Below, in pieces: positions 1 to 13,620 of a stretch of 64,000 nucleotides of DNA; positions within the stretch are counted from its first letter, which is position 1; each line of letters starts with the position of its first letter. Source of the stretch: Cheilinus undulatus. Its lineage: Eukaryota; Chordata; Actinopteri; Labriformes; Labridae. The notes under the pieces are model-generated. The model had not been told where the DNA came from and did no database searches. It saw only the letters and a list, made by a program, of their open reading frames with translations. The translations under genes were made by a program, and so were the position numbers. The stretch lies in assembly GCF_018320785.1 (NCBI RefSeq), contig NC_054869.1:32094289-32158288 (forward strand), given 5' to 3'.

Positions 1-3000
1 ATAACAATCTAAAACTGTGAGTTACTAAGACTGACACTGGCACGGAGACGTATGGTTGAAGCATTTCTATTGATTGTGCATATTTTTTTTATTCCTGTTG
101 TGTATTATATATTATAATATAGCCACTTTTTTAAACTCAGGTATTTTGTTAGCAGCCGTGTATTAACATGTTACCTTTAGAGAGGGTTGCATGTGTTATG
201 AATAATTAAGATGCATTATGAGACTGAATATTTTAAATCTTAATTCCTGTCACAAATGCTCACAGTGTTACTGTATCTTTAACTCTGAAACAGATGGTTT
301 TGTACCACTATTTAAACGTTTGTTTTTATATCCCTGATCAGATCACAATGGTAAAAATGTTAGCACTGTTTTTATTTTTTATATCTATTTTATTATTCAC
401 AGTATTTATATGTTTTTAAGATTTGTGAGCGCTACTTCAAAACACTGACTTCAAAGCGACACAAATCACTGTTGTATCAAACCTTCTGTTCACCTCAGTG
501 ATTGAAACTCAATCTGTAGGCGTATCCTGTGATATCACAGTTTCACTTACAGCTAAGTAGACATGTTGGTCCAGCCACTGTGGAGCAGATAACCCTAAAA
601 TAATCAGTTATTAAATACAGAACATGAATTACCGGCTTTGTTCAGCCGATAATTTAGCAGTAGGCTAAAGCAGGGTTTACTGTATTGAACAAAAGGAGCT
701 CTGAATTTAAAAAACTGTCAAGAGAGGGAATATTTCTTTGACTGAAATGATGGTACTGCTAGAATTTATTTCACTTTATACTAAAAGGCCGGTTTAACTT
801 GCTTCTTCTCCAAGTATTTCCTGGAGGTTTTGGTTGTTGACACTGTAAAGATGTATCTACTGTAAATTAAAGGTACCTTATGATGTGCTTCCAACAAGCA
901 GTCCAGTTTGGTTCAGTGCAGTGTGGTATTGCTTGCATTTCTTGCACTTCTTGCAAAGTTTGCCTGGCCTTGCTCGCAGTGATGGGGATTCCTACTCTTT
1001 TTAGAGATCTGGATCATTTGGCTAATCTCAGTAAGGTAGCTTTCCCAGATCTGAGTACACTTGAGCCCAGAGTTCAGTTCCTTTTGGTCAGGGCGCATGC
1101 AGGGCCCACTTGGGGAGGTGGTCTCAGGCGCGATGTTGATGTTGATGATCATGTGCACTCTGGCACAGTTTGAAAAAGAAGTGAATGCAGTCACACCCAG
1201 ATATGAAAAGGAGGGTTGCATCAGCTTAATAACAGCATCATAAAAACTAATCATCTTGCCCTGGCGAGGCAGTTTGTTCACATTTTTGTTCATAATCTTT
1301 AGAATCAAGTCAACAAATGGTCTGTTATGACTCACCTTAGAGTCAGCAAGATGAGTTGCAAAAAGAAAAAAAAAAGCTATATCATTGCATCCTCTGAGCT
1401 GCATGTAGATGTGTATATATGAAGAGGGGCGTTGCTGTCATCTTAAAAAGTGATTTTTAAACTATCCATGGTGGCAGGATGGACTCTTAAAACATAAACA
1501 ATCTTTGCTAAGGTCATGACCTGAGGGGTTGCCATGGTAGCAGCTTCTCTTTTCCCCTCCTTGGCAGGTTTGCAAACCAGCTAGCTACATGCATTCTGCC
1601 ACCTTCTGTATCAGACTCCGTACATATGCAAGGAGCCCCGGGCACGGATCGATGGTGCTAGGGTGAAGGCAACCAGGGGGCGGTTCGAAACAATCAGGCC
1701 TATGGTGAAAGTAAAGCACCCTTATAGAGATGGTCTTTTCGCTCCCAAGCAGCACCGTTTGGTACCACATTTGGTATTTTTTTTTAGTCTGTGATGTGCT
1801 CTTATTTCAAAGGACGTGTCTGTCTCAACTATCTGTCATGTTTTTGTCACATCATGCATTTTGCATTTTTACATTATTACTGCTGTCACACAGAACGTAA
1901 AGATTCTTTCAACCAGTCAACGGACTGTTGTGCATGTAGCTCCACTCTTTAGGGTCCTAGCTAGACTTAGTACCTGAGTAGAAAGGTGTTAAAAAGTAGG
2001 ATGGGACTGATCAGTTATTTGGTACTTTTCTAGATTTAAGCAGTAAAAAATAATTCTAACTGAACTGAACTGACCTGAACTGGACAGCTTGGTGGAATCA
2101 CAGCTTTACTGACTGACTGCTTTCTGCGAGATAATCTCACAAAAACTACTGTAAACTTGTTATGATGGGAGATAATTTTGTACTGAAGAGAAATGTCTAT
2201 TTGCTGTATTCCGGTCTCATCTGAAAGATTTAACCTGCTGTGTAACAGAAGTGTCATATTTATTTATACCATATTTTTAATAAACCACTTTAAAATGTTT
2301 GAAATTAATTTCTGCTTTTATAAATGAGCACATTCTTAAAAGTTGTCTCTTTGTGACCTGTGTGTTTTCTCCCCTAGCAGAATTTAGTAGTATCCAAACT
2401 CTTCTCCATCTATTTTTTTCACTAGAATTTAAACTGTACTTGCAGCCTCTTAACAAAAGAAACATTGCCTCAGAGGACCTATTACAAAAAGATTAATTAT
2501 CATCATTACATCTCCCAGTTCCCTGCAATTACTCCCATTGTAGTTTCCAACATTGAAAACCACTGAAACCAGCAGGAGTTTGTCACGTTGTCTGCATAAA
2601 GATGTTTTGTGGTTTCCAGCCCAGAGGGGAATGTGATTTTTTTTGTAAATGTCCTCTTTAAATCTCATTTAAACAGGTAATGAGATTTGAAAATGCTCAG
2701 AGATCCTTAAGTGCAGCTGGGAGTCAGTCCACATGACTAATGATACAGCACAAAGAAAAGCAGTGAAGTGACTTTCTGACCTCAAACACACCATGTCAGA
2801 CTTGTCTGTCATGTGCACAGGTGTCAGTTGAAGATTTAAATAGAAAAGCAAACAGGTTCAACAAATATGCAGCTAAGGATCTACTGCTTCTTGTTGACCT
2901 GCTTCGTTGACGATGAGCTAATAGGAGAGGTGAGTAATGGCATCACATGTGAGTCGCAAAGTTAACACAATGATGTCAAGGCAGAGTCCAACAACAGGAG

Positions 3001-5214
3001 CTTCACTGGGACACTTGTTGAGCACAATATTGTCATTTATTGTAAGGAATTTTCAGTAATGCTCAAGGTGAATGTCATCAAATTGTTGAGGTTGTTATTT
3101 GCATGAGTCTGGAATTCCTTACAAAACAGAGGAACTCAAACCACAAAATTAGCAAAACTAAAAGTTTTTCTTGGACACTGACTACACAAGCACCCCAAAC
3201 ATATAGTCCTGATCAGCAATTTTCATTTTCACTTAGGCTGGCTTCACATATGAAGCACTAACACTCAGAGTTCTTTTTTGGGAGGGGTTGGCTTTTCAAA
3301 CTTTTTAGACGTGGTCTGTGTCAGACTCATTGTGAACAGGACACAGATTTTACAACAAGTACAACAAATTTCCATCCTTTATATTTGCAAAGGTAACTTT
3401 AGAGTTAAGTCTGTTATCACTACTGTTAAGGGGATTCACCTCTTACTTTCATAGATCACCATAGTAACTTATCCTGAACACAATCAAACCCCAATCACAG
3501 AGCAGTGAGCCCATAATGAGCAAGGGAGGAGGAAGACACCTACAAACCCTTTTTCCATTTTAGATACATGATTGTGAAATATTTGATGAAAGGTTGTTTT
3601 TTTTTCATATTAGCCAAGCCATATCTATACCATCAGAGCTGCAGCTATAATATTAAGTCTTTAAGTGTGAGACATGCCATTAACTTATTGATTTTTAACA
3701 CATTATTATATTCAGATACACTGTACACTGTCCTTATACTTTATGGTAATTGAGTAAATCTGTATTGCAACACATTCCCAAACTCCTGACCATTTCCTAA
3801 CATTTACTATGAATTTCTCCTGCCAGCCCCCTAGTAAAAACTTCTAGAATTCAGGCTGAGCTCATGTGTGAGTGATGCCAAATTTAGGGGAAATTTAGGA
3901 TGAATGAACAGCTGGGGATGATGATGCAAACTGGATGTCATGTTAGAGTCATGGTGGGTGACAACTCTGTCATATGCATAATGAAACTGCTTACTATGCT
4001 TTTGTGTTTGCAGGTTTGTTCTTTACTTGTTGGTTTATACTGTGAATATATCTAATTGCACATTCTCGTAGTTTAAAAGGCCAAAACTGATCAAAGAGTG
4101 AGACACCATTGCTCCATCTGCCCTCTCTAGTTCACATGAATATTCATCTTAGACTGAAGATTGATGGGAAAATGATGCAAGTTACTTTGATGGCATTTAA
4201 AGCAGAACTGGTGTCACAAAATCACTATTTCTAGTGATGTAGCACAAGTTGAATCACCAACATGTACAAGGCTTTGTAAAATATGGATGTCACAGCTTTA
4301 GGGAGAGGGATTATCTCAGTTACCCAGGATTCAAATCATCCACACACTCCTACATGCATAAACACACAAAGACAGACCCATTTTCCAACACCCCCCATCT
4401 AAATCCACCCTCACTCCCACACAGTCAAACCAACACCGTTTATTTATGGCTCAGATGTTTCGCTATTTAAGCAAGTGCTGAAGAGAAATGATTCAAGCAT
4501 ACAAATTCAAACTCATACTCTTATCAAGACCATCCACAACACATGCTGAGACTGCCTGTTTGTGTTTAGGAAGGCTCACAATGACTGGAGAAACATCTGA
4601 AATAAGATTTTCCACAGACTAGAGCAGGCCAGCTCACGCTCTACTTCTCGTCTGAAATCATTTGCAGAGATGCATGGTTTGTTTTGTATGTCACAGCAGA
4701 TTTATGCTCTTTTGTCTGGTTAAACACAACAAGCTGTAGAAAGGGTGGATACAGAGACACAAACCGAGATCAGAATCAAATCAACATTCAGTGGTTTGAT
4801 ATTTAGTTTGATTTTACAAGTTGACTCAGATTGGTCTAAGATGAATCGGATGGTTTGATGCAGCATTTTTTAAAATACCATGTTTTTTGTTTCTTGTAAG
4901 ATCGTTAATATGGTCACAGTATCAGCACTTTCTTTTTGTTTTACTGTTTTTTGTTCTACTGTATATCCAGTCAGTTTGATCAGGATTGATCAAAGACATC
5001 TTTAGTTACCAGTAATTATATGATAAGACACGTCCACTTTCATCAATTAATACTACACTACAGATATTGGTTACTACTTGCCTCCTGTAGGTAAAGATCA
5101 CAACTCTTTGGTAGGCTTATTCCCAGTTCTGTCCTGAACATACAGTAGGTTCCAAGATTTATAATGAGCAGAAAAATTCTCATGGAATTATTGCCATTTT
5201 CTTACACTTGTTTT
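1..5214. other. No feature recognised (apart from the ORF at 913-1404)
   Basis: AT-rich non-coding sequence. ORFs here are 60-97 codons, without domains or splice context. A small GAACT-type tandem (CTGAACTGAACTGACCTGAACTGG, about 2058-2082) is the only regularity seen. Confidence 0.6.
913..1404 (-). other. Unrecognised 163-codon ORF
   Basis: This is the longest ORF in the left 20 kb. The translation has a hydrophobic start (DIAFFFLFATHL), then KLPRQGKMISFYDAVIKL, and no motif I can place. It might be a decayed transposon or retro-pseudogene fragment, or chance. It has no promoter or splice context. Confidence 0.2.
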
Positions 5215-6209
5215 TTGTATAAAATCAAACACCTGGCCATGCAGTCTCCATTTGTGATACTAAATGGATCATTCTGAAGAGCTCCGTGACTTCAAGCATG
5301 GTACTGTGATAGATGCCACCTTTGCAATAAGATAAATCATGAAACTTCATTCCAGCTGGATAGTTCACCACCAGATATAAGTGATATCAGAAAGTGGAAG
5401 CGTAAGGCACATGTGTGTAGAAGTCACAGAATGCTCTGCTGATTCCATAGCTGGCAAGTTCTGAACTTCCACTGGCATTAAAAGCATTAAAACTGCAGTG
5501 TGTCATGTAATAGGTTTCTATGTTCGAGCAGCTGCGTGCAAACCTTACATCACCAAGTCCAGTGCCGAGGCTTGGATAATGTGTTATAAAACACACCATC
5601 AATAGACTGTGGAGTAGTGGAAACATGTTCCATGGAGTGACAAGTCATGCTTCTATATTTGGCAGTCAGATGGGTGCGTCTGGGTTTGGCAGATGCCAGA
5701 AGAGCGTTACCTGCCTGGCTGCATTGTGCCAAGTATGAAGTTTGGTGGAGGAGGGATAATGGTATGGCATGGTAATGGCTTTTTAAAGGGTTCGGGCATG
5801 GCCCCTTATCTCCACTGGAGGCCATCTTAATGCTTCAGCATACCAAGACAATTTAGACAATGCTATGCTTCCAGTGTTGTGGCGACAGTTTGGGAAAGGC
5901 CCATTTCTATTCTAACATGACTGTGCCTCAGTGTACAAAGGAAGGCCCACAAAGACATGGTTTTACAAGTTTGGTGTGGAAGAACTTGACTGACCAGCAC
6001 AGAACCCTGACCTCAGCATCATCACGCACCTTTGGGGTGAACTGGAGCGGAGATCACAAATTCCCAGAAAATAGTCCACAATCTTGTGGAAACTGTCCAA
6101 GGAGAGTGGAGGTTGTTATAGCTGCAAAAGAGGGTAGACTCCATATTTCAGTACATGTATTTGAATACAACGTTGTGGTCAGATGACCAAATATTTTTTC
6201 CATAGTGTA
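5215..6209 (+). mobile_element. Decayed Tc1-like transposon with deleted transposase
   Basis: The sequence follows the common fish Tc1 element: an N-terminal part beginning ATGGATCATTCTGAAGAGCT-like at about 5261, then a jump into the middle and C-terminal transposase (Trp-rich SGFGRC region, LNASAYQDNLDN, FGVEELD), and an end resembling the terminal repeat, CATAGTGTA, at 6201-6209. Many stops and frameshifts are present, and the part between the helix-turn-helix region and the first catalytic Asp is largely deleted. It is non-functional. Minus-strand ORFs here are shadows. Confidence 0.85.
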
Positions 6210-7219
6210 GATTTAGTCTTACTAATCTCACCCTTTAGTTTCTAGGGAAGTGTCACAAGTCCAAAGATGGCTGTCACCATATCTGATAGTGTCTCACTCT
6301 TATTTAGGTCAACCAGATAACTTTTAAAGAGGTGGATCTGAGGTAAACCTCCAAGTAAACAACCACAAGGTACTGCTGAAAAAAAAAACAGCTTTTTTAT
6401 TAATACGTGTGACTAGGACTTTTGCAGTCAGCATTGAATTAAGACTTGATATGTGTATCTTGTTTTTCATTCTGCATTGTATTCATTTTTCAGTGAGGGA
6501 GTGAACACTCAGATGCGTCACATGGCAACTGATAACATATGTGATGCTGTCACATGACATTGCCTCAGTGTTAATCTACACATCACTGTCAGCTTTGAAA
6601 CATTGATAACAGATCTGGAGTATGGCCTACTTTCAGTCTGAACTTTAACATCATCAGTTAAAGATATCTCATATTTCATGTGGTGTCCTGCTTCTGTAAA
6701 GACTGAGTATTTGGCATTCATTTTTGTGCAAACATTAAAAAAGCCCCTATTGTATCTGACTGGCCTCTGCCATGTGCAGTCATTGAGCACAAAAATGTGA
6801 AGTATGCACATCTAAATTGGCTCATAACAAGCACTCAGCCCATATGTGAAAGGGTTATTGAGTCTACTAGAGTTTTCACTAATAACATAAAGTTGTATGT
6901 CAACAAACTGATAACTTTTTCCCTCCAACTTTACCCACACTTTTTCCAGCCAGTGCTTTGGTAAAGTTTCTGCATAAAGTCTGGGTGAATGGATGTGTAA
7001 ATGAAACCCCAAATATTCAGGAAATTTACTGCAAGTAAACTGGTGAGAGTGATGGTGTAGATATTCTCTGACTGGTGTTAAATGAATCCAATCTTTATGA
7101 ATGAAATAAAGCTTCTCCAGACTCTTGTCACCAGGATAGTCTTTATTACTAAGACGCCGTAAATGTTTTTAGTTATATTTAGAGTTCACATAAAGGAAAA
7201 AAGTTTCACTGTAGCTTCA

Positions 7220-7920
7220 CACAGTGCCTACAAAAAAATATCCACCCCCTTGGATGTTTTGTCCTTTTATTGATTTTATAAATCAATCATAGTCAATATA
7301 ATTTGGCTTTTGGCAAAAAAAAAAAGAAAATCACAAAAAAACTCGGTGTCAAAGTGAAAAAAAATCTACAATGTAATGTCAGATTAACAAAAATGTGTAA
7401 TGTAAAATAAGTGATTGGATAAATATTTACCCCCTTTACAGTGACTGACCTAATTCAATGGAGTTCCAGTTAGTTGGTGCTAGTAGTCTCAAAATTAGTT
7501 AAATGGGGATCATCTGAGTGCAGTGAATGTGTCTCAAGTGACTGTAGTATAAAGACACCTGTGTCTGGAAGGTCCAGTCACTGTTTAACCGGTTTTCCTG
7601 GCTACCATTACATCATGAAGACAAAAGAAGACTCCAAGCAACTCAGAGAAAGGGTTATTGAAAAGTTTAGGTCAGGGGATGGATACAACTTTTTTTCCAA
7701 GGCACTGAGCATCCCCAGAGTTTGGTAAAAAGTCGTCATCAAGAAATGGAAAGAATATGGCACATGTTTAAATCTGCATAGATCAGCCGTCCTCACAAAC
7801 TGAGTGACTGTGCAAGAGGGAGACTAGTGAGAGAGGCCACCAAAACACCAGTGACTACTCTAAAGGAATGGACTGATCTGGACTTCCATGAACAAAAGTC
7901 AATTATGGCCTGAAAAAGAG
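7220..7920 (+). mobile_element. Decayed Tc1-like transposon, 5' part only
   Basis: It starts with a terminal repeat of the ACAGTGCCTAcaAAAAaTATcCACCCCCTTGG type at 7220. A subterminal region follows, then a degenerate transposase start (MKTKEDSKQLRERVIEKFRS, from 7615). Similarity fades after about 7900, so the 3' half is missing. The internal sequence from about 7438 is closely similar to the copy at 25572-26607, so both belong to one family. Confidence 0.8.
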
Positions 7921-8861
7921 GAACCTGATGTAGAGAAAAAGCTGACATCAAAGTACTTTGAGTTACAAAATGTGGATGTCTGGCAGGAAATGGTCACATG
8001 CTGGACACTCAGAGCTGTATGGTGTTAAAGAATGATTACATTAGAGGTCTGATGATACAAAGCTCTCACCTTTTTGCATAGTTTCTGTTAACTTTTTTTA
8101 ATAGTAGCACTGACATTCAACATTTCTCAGATGACAGCTCATTTCCCAACATTTGTGCAGGGGAATCCACAGAGTCAGAGATTAATAATTGAGAAGAGTT
8201 CATGCTCTTAGATATTAAGTATAATTTAAGGGCGGTTTAATATGAACAAAGCAGTGCAGAATTCGTTGTGATGCTCCTGCTTAGAGAGAGACAAAGCTTG
8301 TTTGGTTTGATAAGGTTTCAAACACAGAAAAGGACCCTCAGATGGTTAATTGAATCTTTTTAACCACCATTTACAGTCTTTTTTACTCCTCCCTCACTTA
8401 TAAACTACTGTAAGCCTAACAACATCTGTGCATTTGAAGTAGCGCTAATAAATCACCCATAATGTCATTAAGTTATTCATAAAGGCTAATCAAGGTTTGT
8501 TAAATACTGCGGAGGGTTTCAGAATGTAGCATGCTTGTGTTGAGAGCTATGGCAGTCACCCTTGAGGAGAAGCACTTATGTACTACTATACACTGAAGTA
8601 AACCAAGAATCCAGCTCTGCAATCCACCTTGTTTTTCTTCATTCTAAGAGCTTTTTACCCGTGTGGCATCAGTATCACATGCTGCTTTTCTCTGATACTA
8701 AGCTGGAGCCTGGTTTTAATCTGCTGGAAGATGGATGAATCACTGGCAGGGTCTTCTCTGGATTTCAGCTGTAAACACAGATTTCCCTCCACTCTGCACA
8801 ATGATGACATCATCAGAAGGGGCAAGTGTTTAGACTAAGAACACATCGACATATGACGGTA

Positions 8862-9940
8862 TAGTAATGTGAAAAAGTATCTGCCTCTTTCTGATTTCTT
8901 CCTTGCTGCATATTGGTCATTTTTAAATGTTTCAAATCATCAGAAAAACTTTAATATAAGACAAGGATAACCAAAGAAAATAGAAAATGCAATTTCTAAA
9001 TCATGACTTATTTTATTAAAGGACAAAAGCCACTGCCTGACAAAATAAAGAAGGCCAAAAGATCTCAAAATGCAACACATCATGCTGCGGCCTAAAGAAA
9101 TTAAAAAACAGCTGAGAAACAAAGTCATTGACATTTATCAGTCTGGACAGGGCTACAAAGCCATTACCAAGGCTTTGGAACTCCAGCAAACCACAGTGAG
9201 AGCCATTATCCTCATATCGAGAAAACTTGAGACAGTGGTGAAACTTCCCAGGAGTGGCCAGCCAACCAAAATATCTCCAAGAGCACATAAACGACTCATC
9301 CAGGAGGTCAAAAAAGAACCCAGAACAACACCTAAAGACCTGTAGGCCTCACTGGCCTCAGTTAAGGTCAGTGTTCATGACTCAACCGTAAGAAAGACAC
9401 AAAAATGGCATCCATGGGAGGGCTTCAAAGCCAAAACCCCTGCTGACCAAAAGGAACACAAAGGCTTGTCTCTCATTTGTCATAGAAACATGTTGATGAT
9501 CCCCAAGACTTTAGGGAAAATATTCTGTGGACTGATGAGAAAAAATCTGATCTTTTTGGAAGACCATAAAACTAACTCAGAATGTCATATAAAGAACATC
9601 AAAACAACGGTCAAACATGGTGGTGGTAGTATGATGGTCCGGGGCTGCTTCGCTGCTTCAGGACCTGGACCACTTGCTGTAATTAATGGAACCACAAATT
9701 CTGCAATCTTGACATTCCCTTAAACAGGCTGTACATGCTCGAAACCCTTCAATGTGGCTGAATCAAAACAATCCTGCAAGAAAGAGTGGACCAAAATTCC
9801 TCCACAGTGACGTGAAAGACTCATTGGCAGTTATTGCAAACACTTGCTTGTAGTTGTTTCCCCAAAAGTTAACACAATCAGTTATTAGGTTTAGGGGCCT
9901 TTAATTTTCACATAGGGCCAGGTAGGTTAGGCTATTCATT
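8862..9940 (+). mobile_element. Decayed Tc1-like transposon
   Basis: The 5' end reads GTGAAAAAGTATctGCCtCtTTCTGATTTCTT, a terminal repeat typical of fish Tc1 elements. The ORF at 9070-9345 keeps the paired helix-turn-helix start of the transposase, with KKQLRNKVIDIYQSGQGYKA, the GRPR-type hook replaced by PRSGQPTKIS, and PRTTPKDL. Later pieces keep KHGGGSMMVRGCFAASGPGPL (9610-9680). The end has TTTTCACATAGGGCCAGGTAGGTT (about 9907-9930) but lacks a full matching terminal repeat. It is broken by stops. Confidence 0.85.
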
Positions 9941-10705
9941 TTCACTGTCTGACATTGTAAACCTCAGAGTGACACATGTCTAATGCAGTAGTTCTAGTTC
10001 ATCCTACTGCAAATAAGTTAGGTTTTATACGGATGAATTACATACTCTCATCTGTTAGACAATATGTAGTTATCTCTTCATCAACTTAGTTCAAGTGGCT
10101 GCAGGATCTTACCTGACAAACGTGTCTTCCTAGCATTTGACATCATGGTTATTGTTCTTTCACAGGCCACATTTAAAAAGTGACAGCCAAACAAGTTAAG
10201 GCTTGCAGCATCGACATAGTTGAACTGACAGTGTATCTAACCATGAAAACAAAGCACATGTGGTTAACTCCCACGTGCCTCACTGTCTAACGATTTAGTG
10301 CCTCCCTGTCAGAAGCAGTCTATTGATCCATTCGCAGTAAGATCATTAACACTGACATGCAGCACATATTTGTCCTGATGTTTAGTTTGCCCTGAGGCCC
10401 TGCAATGATTTCGCTATCATTTATATTTCATCATTCAGTCACTGATAATATAACGAACGGATGAGTGATATGATGTGATGGGTCTATTGGCTTATGAGAC
10501 GGATGATGAAATAAAAAGATCCTCTGTATCGGCAGCATGTAGATACAAAACAGAAGGAGTTGGAAAGTGTCAATGGGCAGAGAGGCAGACTGTGACTCAG
10601 CCTTGGATAAGCAGAAAAAGGTGGAGAGAAGTTTAAATGTATTTGAAAAGTCCAGTTTTAGTCAGACCAAGACAATGATTTGACTTTTTCTGACTTCGTG
10701 TAAAT

Positions 10706-11282
10706 CAGACATGTCCAAAGTTTTACCACTGAGGGCCAGATACAGAAACATACAAGGATGGCGCCACTCTCATCTACCTTACCTTGAGGATAATAAAGTT
10801 AGGACAACCAGTTTGATACAGGTTAAGATTTTCTTAGTGTTTGTGTATGGTAGTTAAAGGCTGACAAGGCTAATAGCCATCATATTAAGGATTTTGGGGA
10901 GGTCAGTAAAATTCAAGGGGGCCCTCATCAGCACTAGCTCCACCCCAGGAATGCCATTGGTACTGCTAATTGCTGCCGTAATCCATCAGGACATTATAAA
11001 TCAAGATATCATTATCATTTTGGTTGCTAATATGTTTTCCATTTACAGTGTTATCTCTATTTAGTCTTGAAAAAAAAGGACATAAATAAATCCTTCTTGA
11101 CAAGAAGTTTTGTTTACAGAATTTGCATGGTAGAACTGCTGTGTGCTGAAACTAAGAGGCACTGTACAGTCAGGCATAAGCTTAATGTTGTAATGTGGGC
11201 CACATTTATTTTTTTTATTTTTTTAGAATTTGCAGTGAACCAATCAAAAATGGACCAGAGGCCATAGTTTGGACACCCCCTG
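10706..11282. mobile_element. Non-autonomous hAT-type element
   Basis: The left end CAGACATGTCCAAAGTTTT and the inverted right end CAGGGGGTGTCCAAACTATGG form imperfect terminal repeats of the familiar CAGGGGTGTCCAAAC family of fish hAT elements. Flanks are GTGTAAAT and ATGTAAAC, a degenerate 8-bp target duplication (6 of 8). The inner sequence includes CACTGAGGGCCAGAT. No transposase is seen; the ORF at 11067-11267 is not recognisable. Confidence 0.75.
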
Positions 11283-12417
11283 ATGTAAACATATGGTCAT
11301 GAAGTCCAACTCAAAGGAAGCAGGATATCTGCAGACACCTGCATGTACAGGTCAGGATTAGCAGAGACACATCTTTGTACGAAAGTGCTGCCAAAATCTA
11401 CACACATGGATAGTTCGACATAGATGCTCTCAGAGGAAAATTTCACATTTGAAATGTGAAAACCACAAAAGAACAACAAACATCCTACCATTGTGTGGTG
11501 GTGTCATGGCAGACACATGATGAAAAGATAGAGGATGTGGGTTCATGTTTGAAAACTCAGCTTTCAGACAACAAAAAGAAACAAGCATGTTGGCTTTTTG
11601 GGGCTATGGATGACCTTGTCCAAGTCATTAGATATAACATCATTTCAGCAGCCAACCAGCTTTAGATAAAAAAAAAAAAATCAACTTTATTTATAAAGTT
11701 TGGCTTTACGTTCATGAAATAGCTACATTGCAAACATTACGGACTTAGCAACATTTCATAAATAAGATGAAACTTAACGTTTGGCTCTTTTAAGTCTTAC
11801 TTTGAAAAAGAAGCCCCTCAGAAATCCATAAATGGAAATGAAATGGAAACCTTGACTTCAGAAATGATAAAATGCAAGTCAGATCAAATATTTTTCACCA
11901 CACTTATGCAGTAAGCTTTAACCGTCAAATATGTTTTCAACCTTTATTTTTATGTCTGTATATTTCCAGCGGATGTGTGCAAGAGAGAACATGCAAGATA
12001 AATATCACGGACTCTTGAGAAAACAGTTATCTAATCACAGTATTCCATAACGGTGTTTCATAATAAAATACATTGTTTTCACTTAAAAAAAATCTCACTC
12101 ATTTGAAGTATCTTACCTCTGAATTGAATGATTTTCTAACTTATCCTTTAGTATTGATCAGAATAAAATAATGTTTTTGTATATATTAGTCATCGTTGCA
12201 TATAGGTCAGCTGGTATTTTTAACAAACAAGCAGAATATAATACAAAGTGGCTTATACTTTTTTTAAATAAAAAAAAACTGAGTTGACAATGGGGATAAA
12301 AAGTAATGGCTTTAACTAGATTGAGCAAGGCTGAGTAGCACGGAGGAATTAAAAAGGTCTAATTCGGGGTTAATTTACGTATAGACCCATTTTATAAGTA
12401 GTTACATGAGCAGTGGC

Positions 12418-12650
12418 TTGCTTTAGCTTCGTTTGGCTAAAGCTATCATAGCTACGCTGGCTACGTAAAAGGTGATACTACACAAGCTAATGTAGCTAAG
12501 TGAGCTTTAGCAACAAGAGCTTTAACAAACATAGCCAAAGCTAATGTAGCTGCATAGCTTACATAGCTGCTTTGTGAGCTTATCTTTTGCTACATTAGCT
12601 ACATAGCCACATTAGCTAGGTGGCTAACGTTAGTTTTAACTACCGAGCTG
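12418..12650. repeat. Inverted relative of the 146-bp tandem repeat
   Basis: The reverse complement reads CTATGTAGCTAATGTAGCAAAAG..AGCTCACAAAGCAGCTATGTAAGC and GGCTATGTTTGTTAAAGCTC. This aligns with the left, more diverged part of the array at 18241-18370. It amounts to about one and a half units in opposite orientation. Confidence 0.78.
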
Positions 12651-13524
12651 TGTTAGAATGTTTTCATGGAGGATTAGCTCTGTCCCTGTAAGCAAACTGT
12701 TTTACTTGGCTTTAACATTTTGTTATCAGGTTTTGCAGGTCAGGTTTTTAACTTTTAACTTTTGATATCCTAACCATTAGCTTGACTCTGAACCCTGACA
12801 CTAAACGGTAGTTTAATCTGATTTTATTTTGAAAGTTTTAGCACGTCTTTCGGTTCTGAAATAGACGGTGTCTCAGATGAAGCCTGACCCCTCTCAGTCA
12901 TTCTGCCATCAGTTCATGAAACAATATCTGAAAATGATACTTCACTTTAGCAAATACAGCAGAGATGTTTCCCCACAGTTCATCTGACTTAAGGCTGTGA
13001 TGTAGTTTTTTAACAGTCAGGGTACTACCATGCCTTTTCAGGAAGAAGACAATATTGGATTTATGACAAACAGACCTTTATAGTAAATGTTAAACCCCAC
13101 TGCACTGGGCAAAAAGAATAAGAACAAAAGCAGATAGGTAACAGGAATAATAGTAAAACACAGTCTGAACAAACCAGTTTTCATTCTGCAGAAGTTGCAG
13201 TTTATCTGCCGATGTGATTTTTATCAGAGCTTGTCCCAGCATTTTGCAGCCAGTACATACATGTCTTTGTGTCTCTGGGTGAGAAAACAGTTTTGTGAGC
13301 TTCAAAGTGTCCTCTTCCCTTGTTGTTCATGCTTGTTTATTGTAATTAGAGCTATAAATGAAACTCTCTGATGGGGAGAGGGGTGAGGAGAATGCACATC
13401 GGCCCACAAAGACAAAAAATGTGGGTTGTGTGTATGTGTGTGTGTATCTTGGAGAGCAGCCAGAGAGGTGGGGGGTGGGAGGGCAGTCAGCGTTTTTCAA
13501 ACTACATGAATGAGGCCCCACCGG

Positions 13525-13620
13525 AGCCAGCTTCCTGTGTGAGGGCTATAAAAACAAAACCGGGGCTGAAGAATGCCGAGTGCTCCCACATTCCTGAACG
13601 TTCTGCCAGGTATACAGGAG
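13525..13620 (+). promoter_or_regulatory. Candidate TATA promoter, no gene identified
   Basis: An ETS-like GCTTCCTGTG (13530-13539) precedes TATAAAAA (13547-13554) by about 10 bp. About 20 bp downstream is an ATG (13572) with a short frame, then a possible donor CCAG/GTATAC near 13609. The surroundings are somewhat GC-richer than average. Nothing recognisable as a protein follows, so this may be fortuitous. Confidence 0.2.
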
